Assembly: GCA_019424645.1 (NCBI GenBank)
Contig: JAHYZB010000079.1
Location: forward strand, 1 to 44,763
DNA: 44,763 nucleotides
Direction of reading: 5' to 3'
Source: Oxalobacter formigenes
GTDB taxonomy: Bacteria > Pseudomonadota > Gammaproteobacteria > Burkholderiales > Burkholderiaceae_D
Made by a program: the position numbers and the translations under genes. The stretch's first letter is position 1; every line of letters starts with the position of its first letter. The notes below the pieces were generated by a model. That model was not told the origin of the DNA. It did no database searches and was given only the letters and a program-made list of their open reading frames with translations. Below are positions 7,269-16,535 of this stretch, piece by piece.

Positions 7269-10200
7269 TTACTGCAATGACTGATGCAGGCTTTGCAGGC
7301 TGTAGACATTGATCTGGTCCATGCATGCAATACCCTGCACCGCTGCTTCTGCGCCGGCAATCGTCGTAATCGTGTTGATACGGGCAGCCAGAGCCGATGT
7401 ACGGATCGTCCGTGAATCGAAAATGGCATTGCGTTTTTCTTCAACCGTATTGATGACCATGACGATTTCATGGTTCTTGATCACGTCACCGATATGCGGA
7501 CGTCCTTCAGCAACCTTGTTGACGGTTTCGGCATCAATACCTGCCTCACGCATCACATTGGCGGTACCTTTCGTTGCCATGATGGTAAAGCCCATCTGGA
7601 CGAGCGCCTTGGCAACCTTGACGGCTCTCGGCTTGTCGCTATCCTTGACGGACAGGAATACCTTGCCGGTACGCGGCAGATTGACGCCAGCCGCCATCTG
7701 CGACTTGACGAAGGCTTCACCGAAAGACTTGCCAACGCCCATGACTTCACCGGTGGATTTCATTTCAGGTCCCAAAATGGTATCCACACCCGGGAATTTC
7801 ACGAACGGGAAAACCGCTTCCTTGACGCTGAAATAAGGCGGGATGACTTCTTTTTCAATACCCTGCTGTTCCAGTGATTGGCCTACCATGCAGCGTGCTG
7901 CGATTTTGGCCAGCTGTTTGCCCGTTGCTTTCGAAACGAATGGAACCGTTCTCGATGCGCGCGGATTAACTTCCAGCACGTAAACGACATCCTGCAGTTT
8001 GCCATCCACTTCCTGATGCTGGATAGCGAACTGGACGTTCATCAGACCGACCACATTCAGGCCTTTTGCCATCAGGCTTGTCTGGCGTTTCAGTTCTTCA
8101 ATCGTATCTTTAGCCAGCGAATAAGGAGGCAGGGAACAGGCTGAATCACCGGAATGGACGCCCGCCTGTTCGATATGTTCCATGACACCGCCGATGAACG
8201 TGCGCGTGCCATCTGACAGACAGTCAACGTCCACCTCAATCGCGTCGTTCAGGAAACGGTCGAGCAGAACAGGGGAATCATTCGATACCTTGACCGCTTC
8301 ACGCATATAGCGTTCAAGGCTGGACTGATCGTGAACGATTTCCATCGCACGGCCACCCAGAACATAGGATGGACGGACGACGATCGGATAACCGATTTCT
8401 TCTGCCAGTTTCAGTGCTTCTTCTTCGGTACGTGCCGTTCTGTTTGGCGGTTGGCGCAAGTCCAGATCTTTCAGCAGTTTCTGGAAACGTTCGCGGTCTT
8501 CCGCAGCGTCGATCATATCAGGGGAAGTACCGACAATCGGCACACCGTTGGCTTCCAGATCGAGTGCCAGCTTCAGAGGAGTCTGACCACCGTACTGGAC
8601 GATCACGCCATATGGTTTTTCCTTGTCGACGATTTCAAGCACGTCTTCCAGCGTCAGCGGCTCGAAATACAGGCGGTCGGAAATATCGTAGTCGGTCGAA
8701 ACGGTTTCAGGGTTACAGTTGACCATGATCGTTTCGTAGCCGTCTTCACGCATCGCCATGGCAGCGTGAACGCAACAGTAATCGAATTCGATACCCTGAC
8801 CGATACGGTTCGGGCCACCGCCTAAAACCATGATTTTTTTCTTGTTCGTCGGTTCGGCTTCGCATTCCTCGTCATAGGTGGAATACATATAAGCCGTGTT
8901 TGTGGCGAATTCCGCTGCACAGGTATCGACCCGTTTGTAAACCGGCCGGATACCGAATGCATGACGTTTGCCACGAATGTCCTTGTCAGTCGTTTTCAAC
9001 AGCCAGGCCAGACGTTTGTCGGAAAAGCCTTTCTGCTTCAGTTTGAACAGCGTGTCCTTGTCCAGATCCTCGACTTTTTGCTGGTCAAGCCACAATTCGA
9101 TGTCGACGATTTCCTTGATCTGCGAAAGGAACCACGGATCGATATGCGTCAGTTTCTGGACTTCTTCCATTGTGAATCCCTGCGCGAATGCATCACCGAC
9201 GTACCAGATTCTTTCCGGTCCCGGCTCGCCCAGCTCTTCCTTGATGACTTCATGATCGCGGGTCTTTTCGTTCATGCCTTCAACACCCACTTCAAGACCA
9301 CGTAGCGCTTTCTGGAACGATTCCTGGAAAGTACGGCCAATCGCCATGACTTCGCCAACCGATTTCATCTGGGTTGTCAGATGGGAATCGGCGGAAGGGA
9401 ATTTCTCGAACGTGAAACGGGGCACTTTCGTAACGACATAATCGATAGTCGGTTCGAACGAGGCAGGTGTTGCGCCGCCGGTAATGTCGTTGCGCAATTC
9501 ATCCAGCGTAAATCCGACAGCCAGCTTGGCGGCCACTTTGGCAATCGGGAAACCTGTTGCCTTGGATGCCAGTGCTGAAGAACGGGAAACACGTGGATTC
9601 ATTTCGATGACGATCATGCGACCGTCTTTCGGATTGATCGCAAACTGGACATTGGAACCGCCAGTATCGACACCGATTTCACGCAAAATGGCAATAGAAG
9701 CATTGCGCATGATCTGGTATTCCTTGTCCGTCAATGTCTGGGACGGTGCCACGGTGATCGAATCACCGGTGTGAACGCCCATCGGGTCAAGGTTTTCAAT
9801 CGAGCAAACGATAATGCAATTGTCCACGCGGTCGCGGACGACTTCCATTTCGAATTCTTTCCAGCCGATCAGCGATTCTTCAATGAGAAGCTCATTAGTT
9901 GGCGATGCCTCCAGACCACGCCTGCAAATCGTTTCGAATTCCTCTTCGTTGTAGGCAATGCCGCCACCGGTTCCACCCAGAGTGAACGACGGTCTGATAA
10001 TGACCGGGAAACCAAGCTGTTTCTGGACATCCCATGCTTCATCCAGAGTATGGGCAATACCGGAACGTGCGGAAGAAAGGCCGATCTTTGTCATCGCTTC
10101 CTTGAACTTCGCGCGGTCTTCCGCCTTGTCGATCGCTTCAGGGGACGCGCCGATCAGTTCGACATTGTATTTTTCCAGTACGCCGTTGCGGAACAGGTCA

Positions 10201-10499
10201 AGCGCACAGTTCAACGCCGTCTGGCCACCCATCGTCGGCAGAATGGCGTCCGGACGTTCCTGTTCGATAATCCGTTCAACGACTTTCCATGTAATCGGTT
10301 CGATAAAGGTCACGTCCGCCGTTTCAGGATCGGTCATGATCGTCGCCGGATTGCTGTTGACGAGAATAACCTTGTAACCTTCTTCTCTTAAAGCCTTGCA
10401 AGCCTGGGCGCCGGAATAGTCGAATTCACAAGCCTGTCCAATGATAATAGGGCCGGCGCCAATGATGAGAATGCTTTTGATGTCTGTACGTTTTGGCAT
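7269..10499 (-). CDS. carB: Carbamoyl-phosphate synthase large subunit
   Basis: Makes carbamoyl phosphate from bicarbonate, two ATP and ammonia channelled from CarA; feeds pyrimidine and arginine synthesis. About 1,076 residues: two homologous ATP-grasp halves (the first starting MPKRTDIKSILIIGAGP, the second at KKIMVLGGGPNRIGQG), an oligomerisation region and the C-terminal MGS-type allosteric domain. The start at 10499 is chosen because MPKRTD is the near-universal beginning of CarB; an in-frame GTG at 10526 with GGTGGA upstream would add nine residues (MTTDTNAEN) and cannot be excluded. It lies downstream of carA. Confidence 0.97.
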   Translation of the reverse strand: MPKRTDIKSILIIGAGPIIIGQACEFDYSGAQACKALREEGYKVILVNSNPATIMTDPETADVTFIEPITWKVVERIIEQERPDAILPTMGGQTALNCALDLFRNGVLEKYNVELIGASPEAIDKAEDRAKFKEAMTKIGLSSARSGIAHTLDEAWDVQKQLGFPVIIRPSFTLGGTGGGIAYNEEEFETICRRGLEASPTNELLIEESLIGWKEFEMEVVRDRVDNCIIVCSIENLDPMGVHTGDSITVAPSQTLTDKEYQIMRNASIAILREIGVDTGGSNVQFAINPKDGRMIVIEMNPRVSRSSALASKATGFPIAKVAAKLAVGFTLDELRNDITGGATPASFEPTIDYVVTKVPRFTFEKFPSADSHLTTQMKSVGEVMAIGRTFQESFQKALRGLEVGVEGMNEKTRDHEVIKEELGEPGPERIWYVGDAFAQGFTMEEVQKLTHIDPWFLSQIKEIVDIELWLDQQKVEDLDKDTLFKLKQKGFSDKRLAWLLKTTDKDIRGKRHAFGIRPVYKRVDTCAAEFATNTAYMYSTYDEECEAEPTNKKKIMVLGGGPNRIGQGIEFDYCCVHAAMAMREDGYETIMVNCNPETVSTDYDISDRLYFEPLTLEDVLEIVDKEKPYGVIVQYGGQTPLKLALDLEANGVPIVGTSPDMIDAAEDRERFQKLLKDLDLRQPPNRTARTEEEALKLAEEIGYPIVVRPSYVLGGRAMEIVHDQSSLERYMREAVKVSNDSPVLLDRFLNDAIEVDVDCLSDGTRTFIGGVMEHIEQAGVHSGDSACSLPPYSLAKDTIEELKRQTSLMAKGLNVVGLMNVQFAIQHQEVDGKLQDVVYVLEVNPRASRTVPFVSKATGKQLAKIAARCMVGQSLEQQGIEKEVIPPYFSVKEAVFPFVKFPGVDTILGPEMKSTGEVMGVGKSFGEAFVKSQMAAGVNLPRTGKVFLSVKDSDKPRAVKVAKALVQMGFTIMATKGTANVMREAGIDAETVNKVAEGRPHIGDVIKNHEIVMVINTVEEKRNAIFDSRTIRTSALAARINTITTIAGAEAAVQGIACMDQINVYSLQSLHQSLQ

Positions 10500-10571
10500 A
10501 TTTTCCGCATTTGTATCTGTTGTCACTCCACCGGATACGGTGAGGAGTTGCTCTGCTCTTTTTACTGCTTT

Positions 10572-10598
10572 GCCGGATTGGCATCCTGCCAGTCCGGC
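10572..10598. promoter_or_regulatory. Strong hairpin in the carA-carB gap
   Basis: GCCGGATTGGCA / TGCCAGTCCGGC with a 3-base loop, 12 pairs including one G-U, starting six bases after the carA stop. No T-run follows on minus, so it is more likely an mRNA stability or processing element between the two cistrons than a terminator. Confidence 0.6.
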
Positions 10599-10604
10599 TT
10601 TTGA

Positions 10605-11753
10605 TTATTTGCTTTTCTTCGCTGTTTCCATCAAACCGACAAACCGGTCGAAGAGGTAATCGACGTCACCCGGCCCCGGAGAAGCCTCGGGATGGCCCTG
10701 AAAACAGAAAGCCGGCTTGTCCGTTCGGGCAAAACCCTGAAGTGAACCGTCAAACAGGGATTTGTGCGTCACCTTGCAATTGGCTGGCAATGTCGATTCA
10801 TCGACCGCGAAACCATGATTTTGTGAAGTGATCAACACCTTGCCTGTTTCGATATCCTGCACAGGATGGTTTGCGCCATGATGGCCGAATTTCATTTTCT
10901 GCGTTTTTGCACCGGCAGCCAGCGCCATGATCTGATGACCAAGACAGATACCGAAAGTCGGAACGCCCTTTTCAATCAGGTCACGAGCTGCTTCAATCGC
11001 ATAGGTACAAGGCTGTGGATCGCCAGGACCATTCGACAGGAAGACACCGTCCGGAGACAGTTTCATGACGTCTGCTGCCGTCGACTGGGCAGGCAGCACT
11101 GTCACTTTGCAGCCACGATCCGTCAGCATGCGCAGGATATTGCGTTTGACGCCAAAATCGAAAGCGACGACGTGATATTTAGAATCACCCAGCTGTTTAT
11201 AACCTGTACCGAGTTCCCATCCGGCTTCCGTCCACTCGTAGGCCTTATCCGTCGTGACCTCTTTGGCAAGATCCTGACCGGAAAGACCTGAACAGGCTTT
11301 TGCCAACTCGATCGCTCTCTTTTCATCGCCACCGACGACGATAGCACCGCTTTGGCTGCCCTTTTCCCGCAGGATACGGGTCAGTTTGCGTGTATCGATA
11401 CCGGCAATGGCAACGATTTTTTCATCTTTCAGGTAATCCGGCAGGGATTTGGTTGCCCGGAAATTGGAAATGACCGGCTGGACATCCTTGACGATGAAGC
11501 CGGCTGCCTGAATTTTTCTGGACTCGACATCTTCAGGATTGACACCTGTATTGCCGATATGGGGATAAGTCAGAGTGACGATCTGGCCGCTGTAGCTCGG
11601 ATCAGTCAGAATTTCCTGATAACCCGACATGGAAGTGTTGAAAACAACTTCTCCGGCAGTTTCACTTGAGGCGCCAATGGAATAGCCGTGAAAAACAGTG
11701 CCGTCTGCAAGCGCCAAAACGGCTGGAACCTGTTGACCGAAAGGGAATTGCAA
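10605..11753 (-). CDS. carA: Carbamoyl-phosphate synthase small (glutaminase) subunit
   Basis: Hydrolyses glutamine and channels ammonia to CarB. The 382-residue protein has the N-terminal CarA domain (ADGTVFHGYSIGA) and a C-terminal class I glutamine amidotransferase domain with nucleophile C270 in FGICLGHQ and the H354/E356 pair in GHPEA. The start is TTG, supported by AAAGGAG seven bases upstream and by normal N-terminal length. A promoter-like sequence and a ~150-base leader with a hairpin lie upstream, so translation or attenuation control is possible. Confidence 0.97.
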   Translation of the reverse strand: MQFPFGQQVPAVLALADGTVFHGYSIGASSETAGEVVFNTSMSGYQEILTDPSYSGQIVTLTYPHIGNTGVNPEDVESRKIQAAGFIVKDVQPVISNFRATKSLPDYLKDEKIVAIAGIDTRKLTRILREKGSQSGAIVVGGDEKRAIELAKACSGLSGQDLAKEVTTDKAYEWTEAGWELGTGYKQLGDSKYHVVAFDFGVKRNILRMLTDRGCKVTVLPAQSTAADVMKLSPDGVFLSNGPGDPQPCTYAIEAARDLIEKGVPTFGICLGHQIMALAAGAKTQKMKFGHHGANHPVQDIETGKVLITSQNHGFAVDESTLPANCKVTHKSLFDGSLQGFARTDKPAFCFQGHPEASPGPGDVDYLFDRFVGLMETAKKSK

Positions 11754-11810
11754 GGTAACTCCTTTTAGTGTTACCGCAACAGCACTGACTCACTGGGCCG
11801 CATCAATCTA

Positions 11811-11835
11811 CCGAACAGGGTTTTTACCCGTTCGG
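11811..11835. promoter_or_regulatory. Hairpin in the carA leader
   Basis: CCGAAC-a-GGG ... CCC-GTTCGG: a 9-pair stem with one bulge, about 60 bases upstream of the carA start codon inside the predicted leader. There is no T-run, so it is not a simple terminator. Confidence 0.45.
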
Positions 11836-11910
11836 GGGCTTGATTCAAATTTTATTTGGGGTCAAACGACGCAGGCGCTACGGTAATGATTGAATTCGTT
11901 TAGCTATCCA

Positions 11911-11939
11911 ATTATATCCGAGAATAAATATGCCAGCAA
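11911..11939 (-). promoter_or_regulatory. Predicted sigma70 promoter of carA
   Basis: Minus strand TTGCTG (plus 11934-11939), 17 bases, TATAAT (plus 11911-11916). The -10 is perfect and the -35 half matches. It lies immediately after the trpS stop and would give a leader of about 150 bases before carA. Confidence 0.55.
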
Positions 11940-11951
11940 ACACCCGATCCG

Positions 11952-13160
11952 TTATTTTTCCGAATACCCCAAGCCCATCGCTTCGCGAACGTCACGCATC
12001 GTTTCGCCGGCCAGCTTGCGCGCCCTTTCGCAACCGTGTTCAACTATTTCACGTACCAGTTTCGGTTTGGCAATATATTGCTGTGCCCGTTCCTGCATCG
12101 GTTCCAGCTCGCGCACAACAGCATCGATAATCGGCTGTTTGCACTGTATGCAACCAATTCCGGCCGAGCGGCATCCCTTCTGAACCCATTCCTTCGTTTC
12201 ATCGTCGGAATATACCTCATGGAACAGCCAGACCGGACATTTGTCAGGATCGCCCGGATCGGTCCGCCTGACCCGCGCCGGATCAGTCTGCATCGTCCTG
12301 ATTTTCTGTGAAATCGTTTCCTTGTCGTCGCGCAGGGCAATCGTATTGCCGTAGCTTTTCGACATTTTCGCGCCATCCAGTCCCGGAAGACGGGATGCTT
12401 CAGTCAACAGTGCCTGAGGTTCGGCCAGAATCTGCTTGCGGCTGCCGAGCAGATAACCGTACAGCAATTCCCTGTCTGCAGTAGAAAGACTGCCAGCCTG
12501 ATCCAGCATGGCCTGAGCTTTTTCCAGCGCTTCAGTATTGCCCTTTTCCTGATACTCGGTTCGCAGTTCCAGAAATACTTTTGCTGGCTGCTTGCCCAGT
12601 TTTTTCGCACTTTCCTGTGCTTTTTCGTCGAACCCTTTTTCGCGGCCGTACATGTAATTGAAACGACGCGCCAGTTCGCGCATGATTTCCATATGCGGTA
12701 ACTGATCCTCGCCGACTGGAACCTTGTTGGCACGGTAAACCAATACGTCAGCTGCCATCATCAGCGGATAGCCGAGGAAACCATAAGTAGTCAAATCCTT
12801 GTGTGCCAGTTTCTGGATCTGGTCTTTATAAGTGGGCACCCGTTCGAGCCAGGAAAGCGGTGTGGACATGCTCATGAGCAAGGTCAGTTCGGCGTGTTCC
12901 AGAACTTTGGACTGAATGAAAATCGTAGCTTTTTCCGGATCGATTCCGGCAGCCAGCCAGTCAATCACCATTTCCCACGCATTCTTTTCGATTGATTCCA
13001 CTTCATCGTAATGGGTCGTCAGGGCATGCCAGTCTGCAACGAAAAAGAGACTTTCCACTTCAGATTGAATGCGAACCCAGTTTTTGATGGCGCCGTGATA
13101 ATGGCCAAGATGCAGCGCACCGGTCGGGCGCATGCCGGAAACAACTCGATCAGGATACAT
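11952..13160 (-). CDS. trpS: Tryptophanyl-tRNA synthetase
   Basis: Class I synthetase charging tRNA-Trp. The 402-residue protein has the HIGH-type motif LHLGH (16-20) and the KMSKS motif intact at 265-269. It is longer than the ~335-residue E. coli type because of an inserted stretch at about residues 170-230 (EKGFDEKAQESAKK and following), a form known from betaproteobacteria. It begins nine bases after the M50 peptidase stop and is very probably co-transcribed with it. Confidence 0.96.
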   Translation of the reverse strand: MYPDRVVSGMRPTGALHLGHYHGAIKNWVRIQSEVESLFFVADWHALTTHYDEVESIEKNAWEMVIDWLAAGIDPEKATIFIQSKVLEHAELTLLMSMSTPLSWLERVPTYKDQIQKLAHKDLTTYGFLGYPLMMAADVLVYRANKVPVGEDQLPHMEIMRELARRFNYMYGREKGFDEKAQESAKKLGKQPAKVFLELRTEYQEKGNTEALEKAQAMLDQAGSLSTADRELLYGYLLGSRKQILAEPQALLTEASRLPGLDGAKMSKSYGNTIALRDDKETISQKIRTMQTDPARVRRTDPGDPDKCPVWLFHEVYSDDETKEWVQKGCRSAGIGCIQCKQPIIDAVVRELEPMQERAQQYIAKPKLVREIVEHGCERARKLAGETMRDVREAMGLGYSEK

Positions 13161-13169
13161 AATGAATGA

Positions 13170-13826
13170 CTAAGTGAGTAAATGAATCAAAGGATATAAA
13201 AACAGATTGACGACCCATCGGCCCAAAGCCATGACCGGACGCATCCAGTAAGTCGTCAGTCCCAGATAAACCAGTCCGAGTACGATGAAAAAGCCATAAC
13301 GTTCAATCTGTGCGAACTTGTAGGCCAGATTCATCGGCAACAGACTTGTCATTATGCGGCCTCCGTCCAAAGGAGGCAATGGGAAAAGATTGAAAGCGAA
13401 AAGAACCAGGTTTACGATTATCCCGATTTCTGCCATCTGGAGGAAAAGTCCGCTCTGGACATGCGTGGCAAGCAGAATGATTTTCAGGATGGCCCACAAA
13501 AGCGCCATAAACAGATTTGAAGCAGGCCCGGCAAGCGCAACCAGAGCGGAATCGCGACGTGGATGCCTTAACTGGCCGAAATTGACCGGAACAGGTTTGG
13601 CGTAACCGAAAATGAACGGGCTACCTAACATGATCAGGGCAACCGGAATAATGACCGTTCCCAGCGGGTCAATATGCTTGATGGGATTCAAGGTCATTCG
13701 TCCCTGCACGTAGGCGGTCGAATCTCCCAGATATTTGGCTACAAAGGCATGTGATGCTTCATGCAGTGTGATCGCAAACAACAGGGGAATTGCCCATACA
13801 ATGGCTGTTTCCAGAATATTATCCAT
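13170..13826 (-). CDS. M50-family site-2-protease-like membrane metalloprotease
   Basis: A 218-residue integral membrane protein with the zinc motif HEASH (22-26) in the first membrane helix region and the second catalytic motif NLFPLPPLDGGR with Asp at about 154. Around it are several hydrophobic segments (about 8-20, 55-70, 97-120, 135-150, 165-185). This is the compact M50B type without a PDZ domain; its substrate is unknown. GGGGAA precedes the ATG. The order with trpS and the YciO-type gene is common in betaproteobacteria. Confidence 0.9.
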   Translation of the reverse strand: MDNILETAIVWAIPLLFAITLHEASHAFVAKYLGDSTAYVQGRMTLNPIKHIDPLGTVIIPVALIMLGSPFIFGYAKPVPVNFGQLRHPRRDSALVALAGPASNLFMALLWAILKIILLATHVQSGLFLQMAEIGIIVNLVLFAFNLFPLPPLDGGRIMTSLLPMNLAYKFAQIERYGFFIVLGLVYLGLTTYWMRPVMALGRWVVNLFLYPLIHLLT

Positions 13827-13886
13827 TTAAAATTCCCCAAAGTGCCAAGACCGGCAAAACCGGCCATATGTCAACATTCAAAAATA

Positions 13887-14513
13887 TTACAAGCCGATCA
13901 GGGTCGGATCACCTTTACCGCTACGTACCAGCTCGGCTTCCCTGCCGGTCAGATCGACCACCGTCGTCGGCAACAATCCGCAGGCGCCGCCATTCACAAC
14001 AGCATCGACCAGTTTTTCCAGCCTTTCCTGTATGACATCTCCTTCGGTATAGGGGTCTTCCTCACCGGGAAGGATAACGGTTGTTCCGATCAGGGGTTCG
14101 CCAAGTTCATCCAGCAGCGCCTGAACGATCCGGTTGTCTGGAATACGCAAACCGATCGTTTTCCGGGATGGATGGGACAGACGGCGCGGTACTTCTTTCG
14201 ACGCCCGAAGAATAAAAGTAAACGCACCCGGCGTAGCTGATTTCAGAAGACGGTACGAACCATTGTCCACCTGAGCGTAAGATCCGACTTCTTTCAAATC
14301 CCGGCACAACAAAGTCAGGAGATGGCGTTCGTCGATCTGGCGAATCTGCCTGATTCGGTCCACTGCCGCCTTGTCGTCGAGACGGCAGACCAGCGCATAG
14401 CTCGAATCTGTTGGCAAAACAATGACACCTCCGGCACGAATGATATCGGCCGCTTTTTTTATCAGTCGGTCTTGTGGATCGACTGGATGAATTTCCAAAT
14501 AAAGACTGGTCAT
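13887..14513 (-). CDS. Sua5/YciO/YrdC-family protein (YciO type)
   Basis: Members of this family bind ATP, threonine and RNA; YrdC/Sua5 make threonylcarbamoyl-AMP for t6A37 of tRNA, whereas the role of the YciO branch is unsettled. The 208-residue product shows the YrdC fold motifs GGVIVLPTDSSYAL, RHLLTLLCRDLKE, PGAFTFILRASKEVPRR and TIGLRIPDN. The overall form fits YciO better than TsaC. ATG at 14513 is chosen because GGAAAG lies six bases upstream; a TTG at 14519 would add two residues. It is 60 bases upstream of the M50 peptidase gene. Confidence 0.85.
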   Translation of the reverse strand: MTSLYLEIHPVDPQDRLIKKAADIIRAGGVIVLPTDSSYALVCRLDDKAAVDRIRQIRQIDERHLLTLLCRDLKEVGSYAQVDNGSYRLLKSATPGAFTFILRASKEVPRRLSHPSRKTIGLRIPDNRIVQALLDELGEPLIGTTVILPGEEDPYTEGDVIQERLEKLVDAVVNGGACGLLPTTVVDLTGREAELVRSGKGDPTLIGL

Positions 14514-14539
14514 TTTCAACTTTCCGTTATAGCGTCCGT

Positions 14540-15424
14540 TTATCGGACACTGGCACTTTGCAGGGCTTCAATCCTTTTTTCAATCGGTGGATGGGACGCA
14601 AAAAGCGCTGCCAGGCCACTCCGGCTGTTAATACCTGCCATTGCGACGTTTTTCGGTAAATCGCCCGCTTCCATATGTCCCAGACGCATCAGGGCATGGA
14701 TCATCGGCTGCTTGTTGTGAAGCAATCTGGCTGAACCGGCGTCGGCACGATATTCACGATATCGCGAAAACCAGGCAACGATAATCGAAGCCAGAACGCC
14801 AAAGAGGATTTCACAAACGATAACTGTCAAAAAATAACCTACTCCGCGGCCACCGCTGTTTTCGGAATTGCGTGAGAGAAGATTGTCCACAAAAAAGCCG
14901 ACAATCCGTGCAAGGAAAATTACGAACGTATTCAAAACGCCCTGAATCAGGGTCAGCGTCACCATGTCACCATTGGCGACGTGGGCGATTTCATGTCCAA
15001 GTACAGCCTCGATTTCTTCATGGTTCATACCTTGCAGCAAACCGGTCGAAACAGCCACCAGAGCCGAATTCTTGAAAGCACCGGTTGCAAATGCATTCGG
15101 TTCGCCATCGTAAACAGCAACTTCAGGCATATTGATTCCGGCTTCCCGGGACAATTTGCCCACCGTCGAGAGAAGCCAGTTTTCCGTCGAATTGGTGGGT
15201 GTCGTAATGACACGTGCGCCAGTTGACCACTTCGCCATGGGTTTGCTGATCAAAAGCGAAATAATTGATCCGGTAAATCCGATCACCAGCGAAAATACAA
15301 GCAGATTACCCAGATTCAGCCCCGTGCCGTACAGATAACGGTTGACGCCCAAAAGCGACAGCACAATCGACATGACCAGAAGTACGGCCAGATTGGTTGC
15401 CAGAAAGAGAAATATTCTTTTCAT
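14540..15424 (-). CDS. htpX: Heat-shock membrane protease HtpX
   Basis: Zinc endopeptidase of the inner membrane that works with FtsH in clearing damaged membrane proteins. The 294-residue protein has two N-terminal membrane segments (about 4-26 and 38-60), the zinc motif HEIAH (144-148), two further membrane segments near 157-180 and 197-220, and the conserved REYRADAGSARL third ligand region. Length is typical. A sequence closely resembling a sigma32 promoter lies 40 bases upstream, which fits heat induction. Confidence 0.96.
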   Translation of the reverse strand: MKRIFLFLATNLAVLLVMSIVLSLLGVNRYLYGTGLNLGNLLVFSLVIGFTGSIISLLISKPMAKWSTGARVITTPTNSTENWLLSTVGKLSREAGINMPEVAVYDGEPNAFATGAFKNSALVAVSTGLLQGMNHEEIEAVLGHEIAHVANGDMVTLTLIQGVLNTFVIFLARIVGFFVDNLLSRNSENSGGRGVGYFLTVIVCEILFGVLASIIVAWFSRYREYRADAGSARLLHNKQPMIHALMRLGHMEAGDLPKNVAMAGINSRSGLAALFASHPPIEKRIEALQSASVR

Positions 15425-15464
15425 GAGTTGATTCCGCTATTCAATGATTTTTACAGGAAAACAG

Positions 15465-15493
15465 TACATAAGTCCGCTTACGGAAAATTCAAG
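15465..15493 (-). promoter_or_regulatory. Predicted heat-shock (sigma32-type) promoter of htpX
   Basis: Minus strand CTTGAA (plus 15488-15493, perfect -35), 15 bases, CTTATGTA (plus 15465-15472; consensus CCCATnTA, matching C, A, T, T, A). The transcript would start about 35 bases before the htpX ATG. HtpX is sigma32-controlled in E. coli. Confidence 0.5.
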
Positions 15494-15625
15494 ACATTCC
15501 AGTGAATCTTGACACCGAAAAGAGGCTGTTCCATTAATATTTTGCACAAGATGGAGAAATATAACGGCAAAACCGTGTTCGTGCAGCCTTTTTATCGTTT
15601 CAAACCGTAACAGACGCGGCAAAAA

Positions 15626-16459
15626 CTATTTCCAGTCTTTCCAGACGGGTTCAACCGGGCACGGGAAATCTGGAAGACAACCGACATCGACAGGCGATTC
15701 ACCCGGGGCATGAAAATCCGATCCGGCTGAAACCTGCAGTCCATACCGTTTGGCCAGACGCGAAAATTCGAGGTACTGATCCGGGCTGTGGCTTCCGGTC
15801 ACCGCTTCTATACCGGTACCGCCCAATTGCTTGAACTCGTCCAGAAATGCGTAAAGCGCCACATCTTTCAACGGATAGCGTCCGGGATGCGCCACAATAG
15901 CGATACCACCTGAATTCAGAATCCACTCCATCGATTCAGTCAGCGTCGCCCACTGATGCCGGATATAGGCGGGAGCTCCGTCTCCAAGAAAACGGTCGAA
16001 GGCACTGGGGATATTGGAGCAGACACCGCTTTCTACCAGAAAACGGGCAAAATGCTTTCTGGAAATAAGGCTCGGATTCGTTACGTATTTCAGGGCACCC
16101 TCGTACGCTCCCGCAACGCCCAGCTCCGCCAGCCTTTCCCCCATACGCTGTGCCCGTTCAATACGACCTGACCGGTTTCTGCGCAGATTTCCGATAAGGA
16201 CCGGATCGTTTTCATCGACATTCAAGCCGACAATATGAATCGATGTTCCGGCCCAGGTTATCGAAATTTCCACTCCTGAAACCAGCTGGATTCCATGTTT
16301 CGCTGCCGCCTTTTTCGCTTCTGTAATTCCCCCCACCTCATCATGGTCGGTCAGTGCCAGAACCTTGACCCCGTTGGCGTGAGCGCGCTCAACCAGTTCG
16401 GTCGGAGACAAAACCCCGTCCGATACCCGGGAATGAGAGTGAAGATCGAAATTCAGCAT
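15626..16459 (-). CDS. PHP-domain phosphoesterase (3',5'-nucleoside bisphosphate phosphatase / RNase AM type, YciV/TrpH family)
   Basis: The 277-residue protein is a polymerase-and-histidinol-phosphatase domain with metal-binding motifs FDLHSHSRVSDG (H7, H9), ALTDHDEVGG, GVEIS, IVAHPGRY and AGSDFHAPGE. Family members remove the 3' phosphate of nucleoside 3',5'-bisphosphates such as pAp and trim 5' ends of RNA. No clear ribosome binding site is seen, but MLNFDLHSHS is the standard N-terminus. The gene stands alone between htpX and the hydrolase gene; in many betaproteobacteria it neighbours the YciO-type gene, as here. Confidence 0.9.
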   Translation of the reverse strand: MLNFDLHSHSRVSDGVLSPTELVERAHANGVKVLALTDHDEVGGITEAKKAAAKHGIQLVSGVEISITWAGTSIHIVGLNVDENDPVLIGNLRRNRSGRIERAQRMGERLAELGVAGAYEGALKYVTNPSLISRKHFARFLVESGVCSNIPSAFDRFLGDGAPAYIRHQWATLTESMEWILNSGGIAIVAHPGRYPLKDVALYAFLDEFKQLGGTGIEAVTGSHSPDQYLEFSRLAKRYGLQVSAGSDFHAPGESPVDVGCLPDFPCPVEPVWKDWK

Positions 16460-16535
16460 AATAAATATAACCTGATTTTATAAAGACATATTTTACGACG
16501 ATTGGTCAAAGCTTGCATTGAGATAACTGCTCCTC

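Noticed and set aside
15437..15622. 61-codon minus-strand frame between the PHP gene and htpX
   Set aside because: TTG start without ribosome binding site, no recognisable protein, and it covers the htpX promoter candidate.
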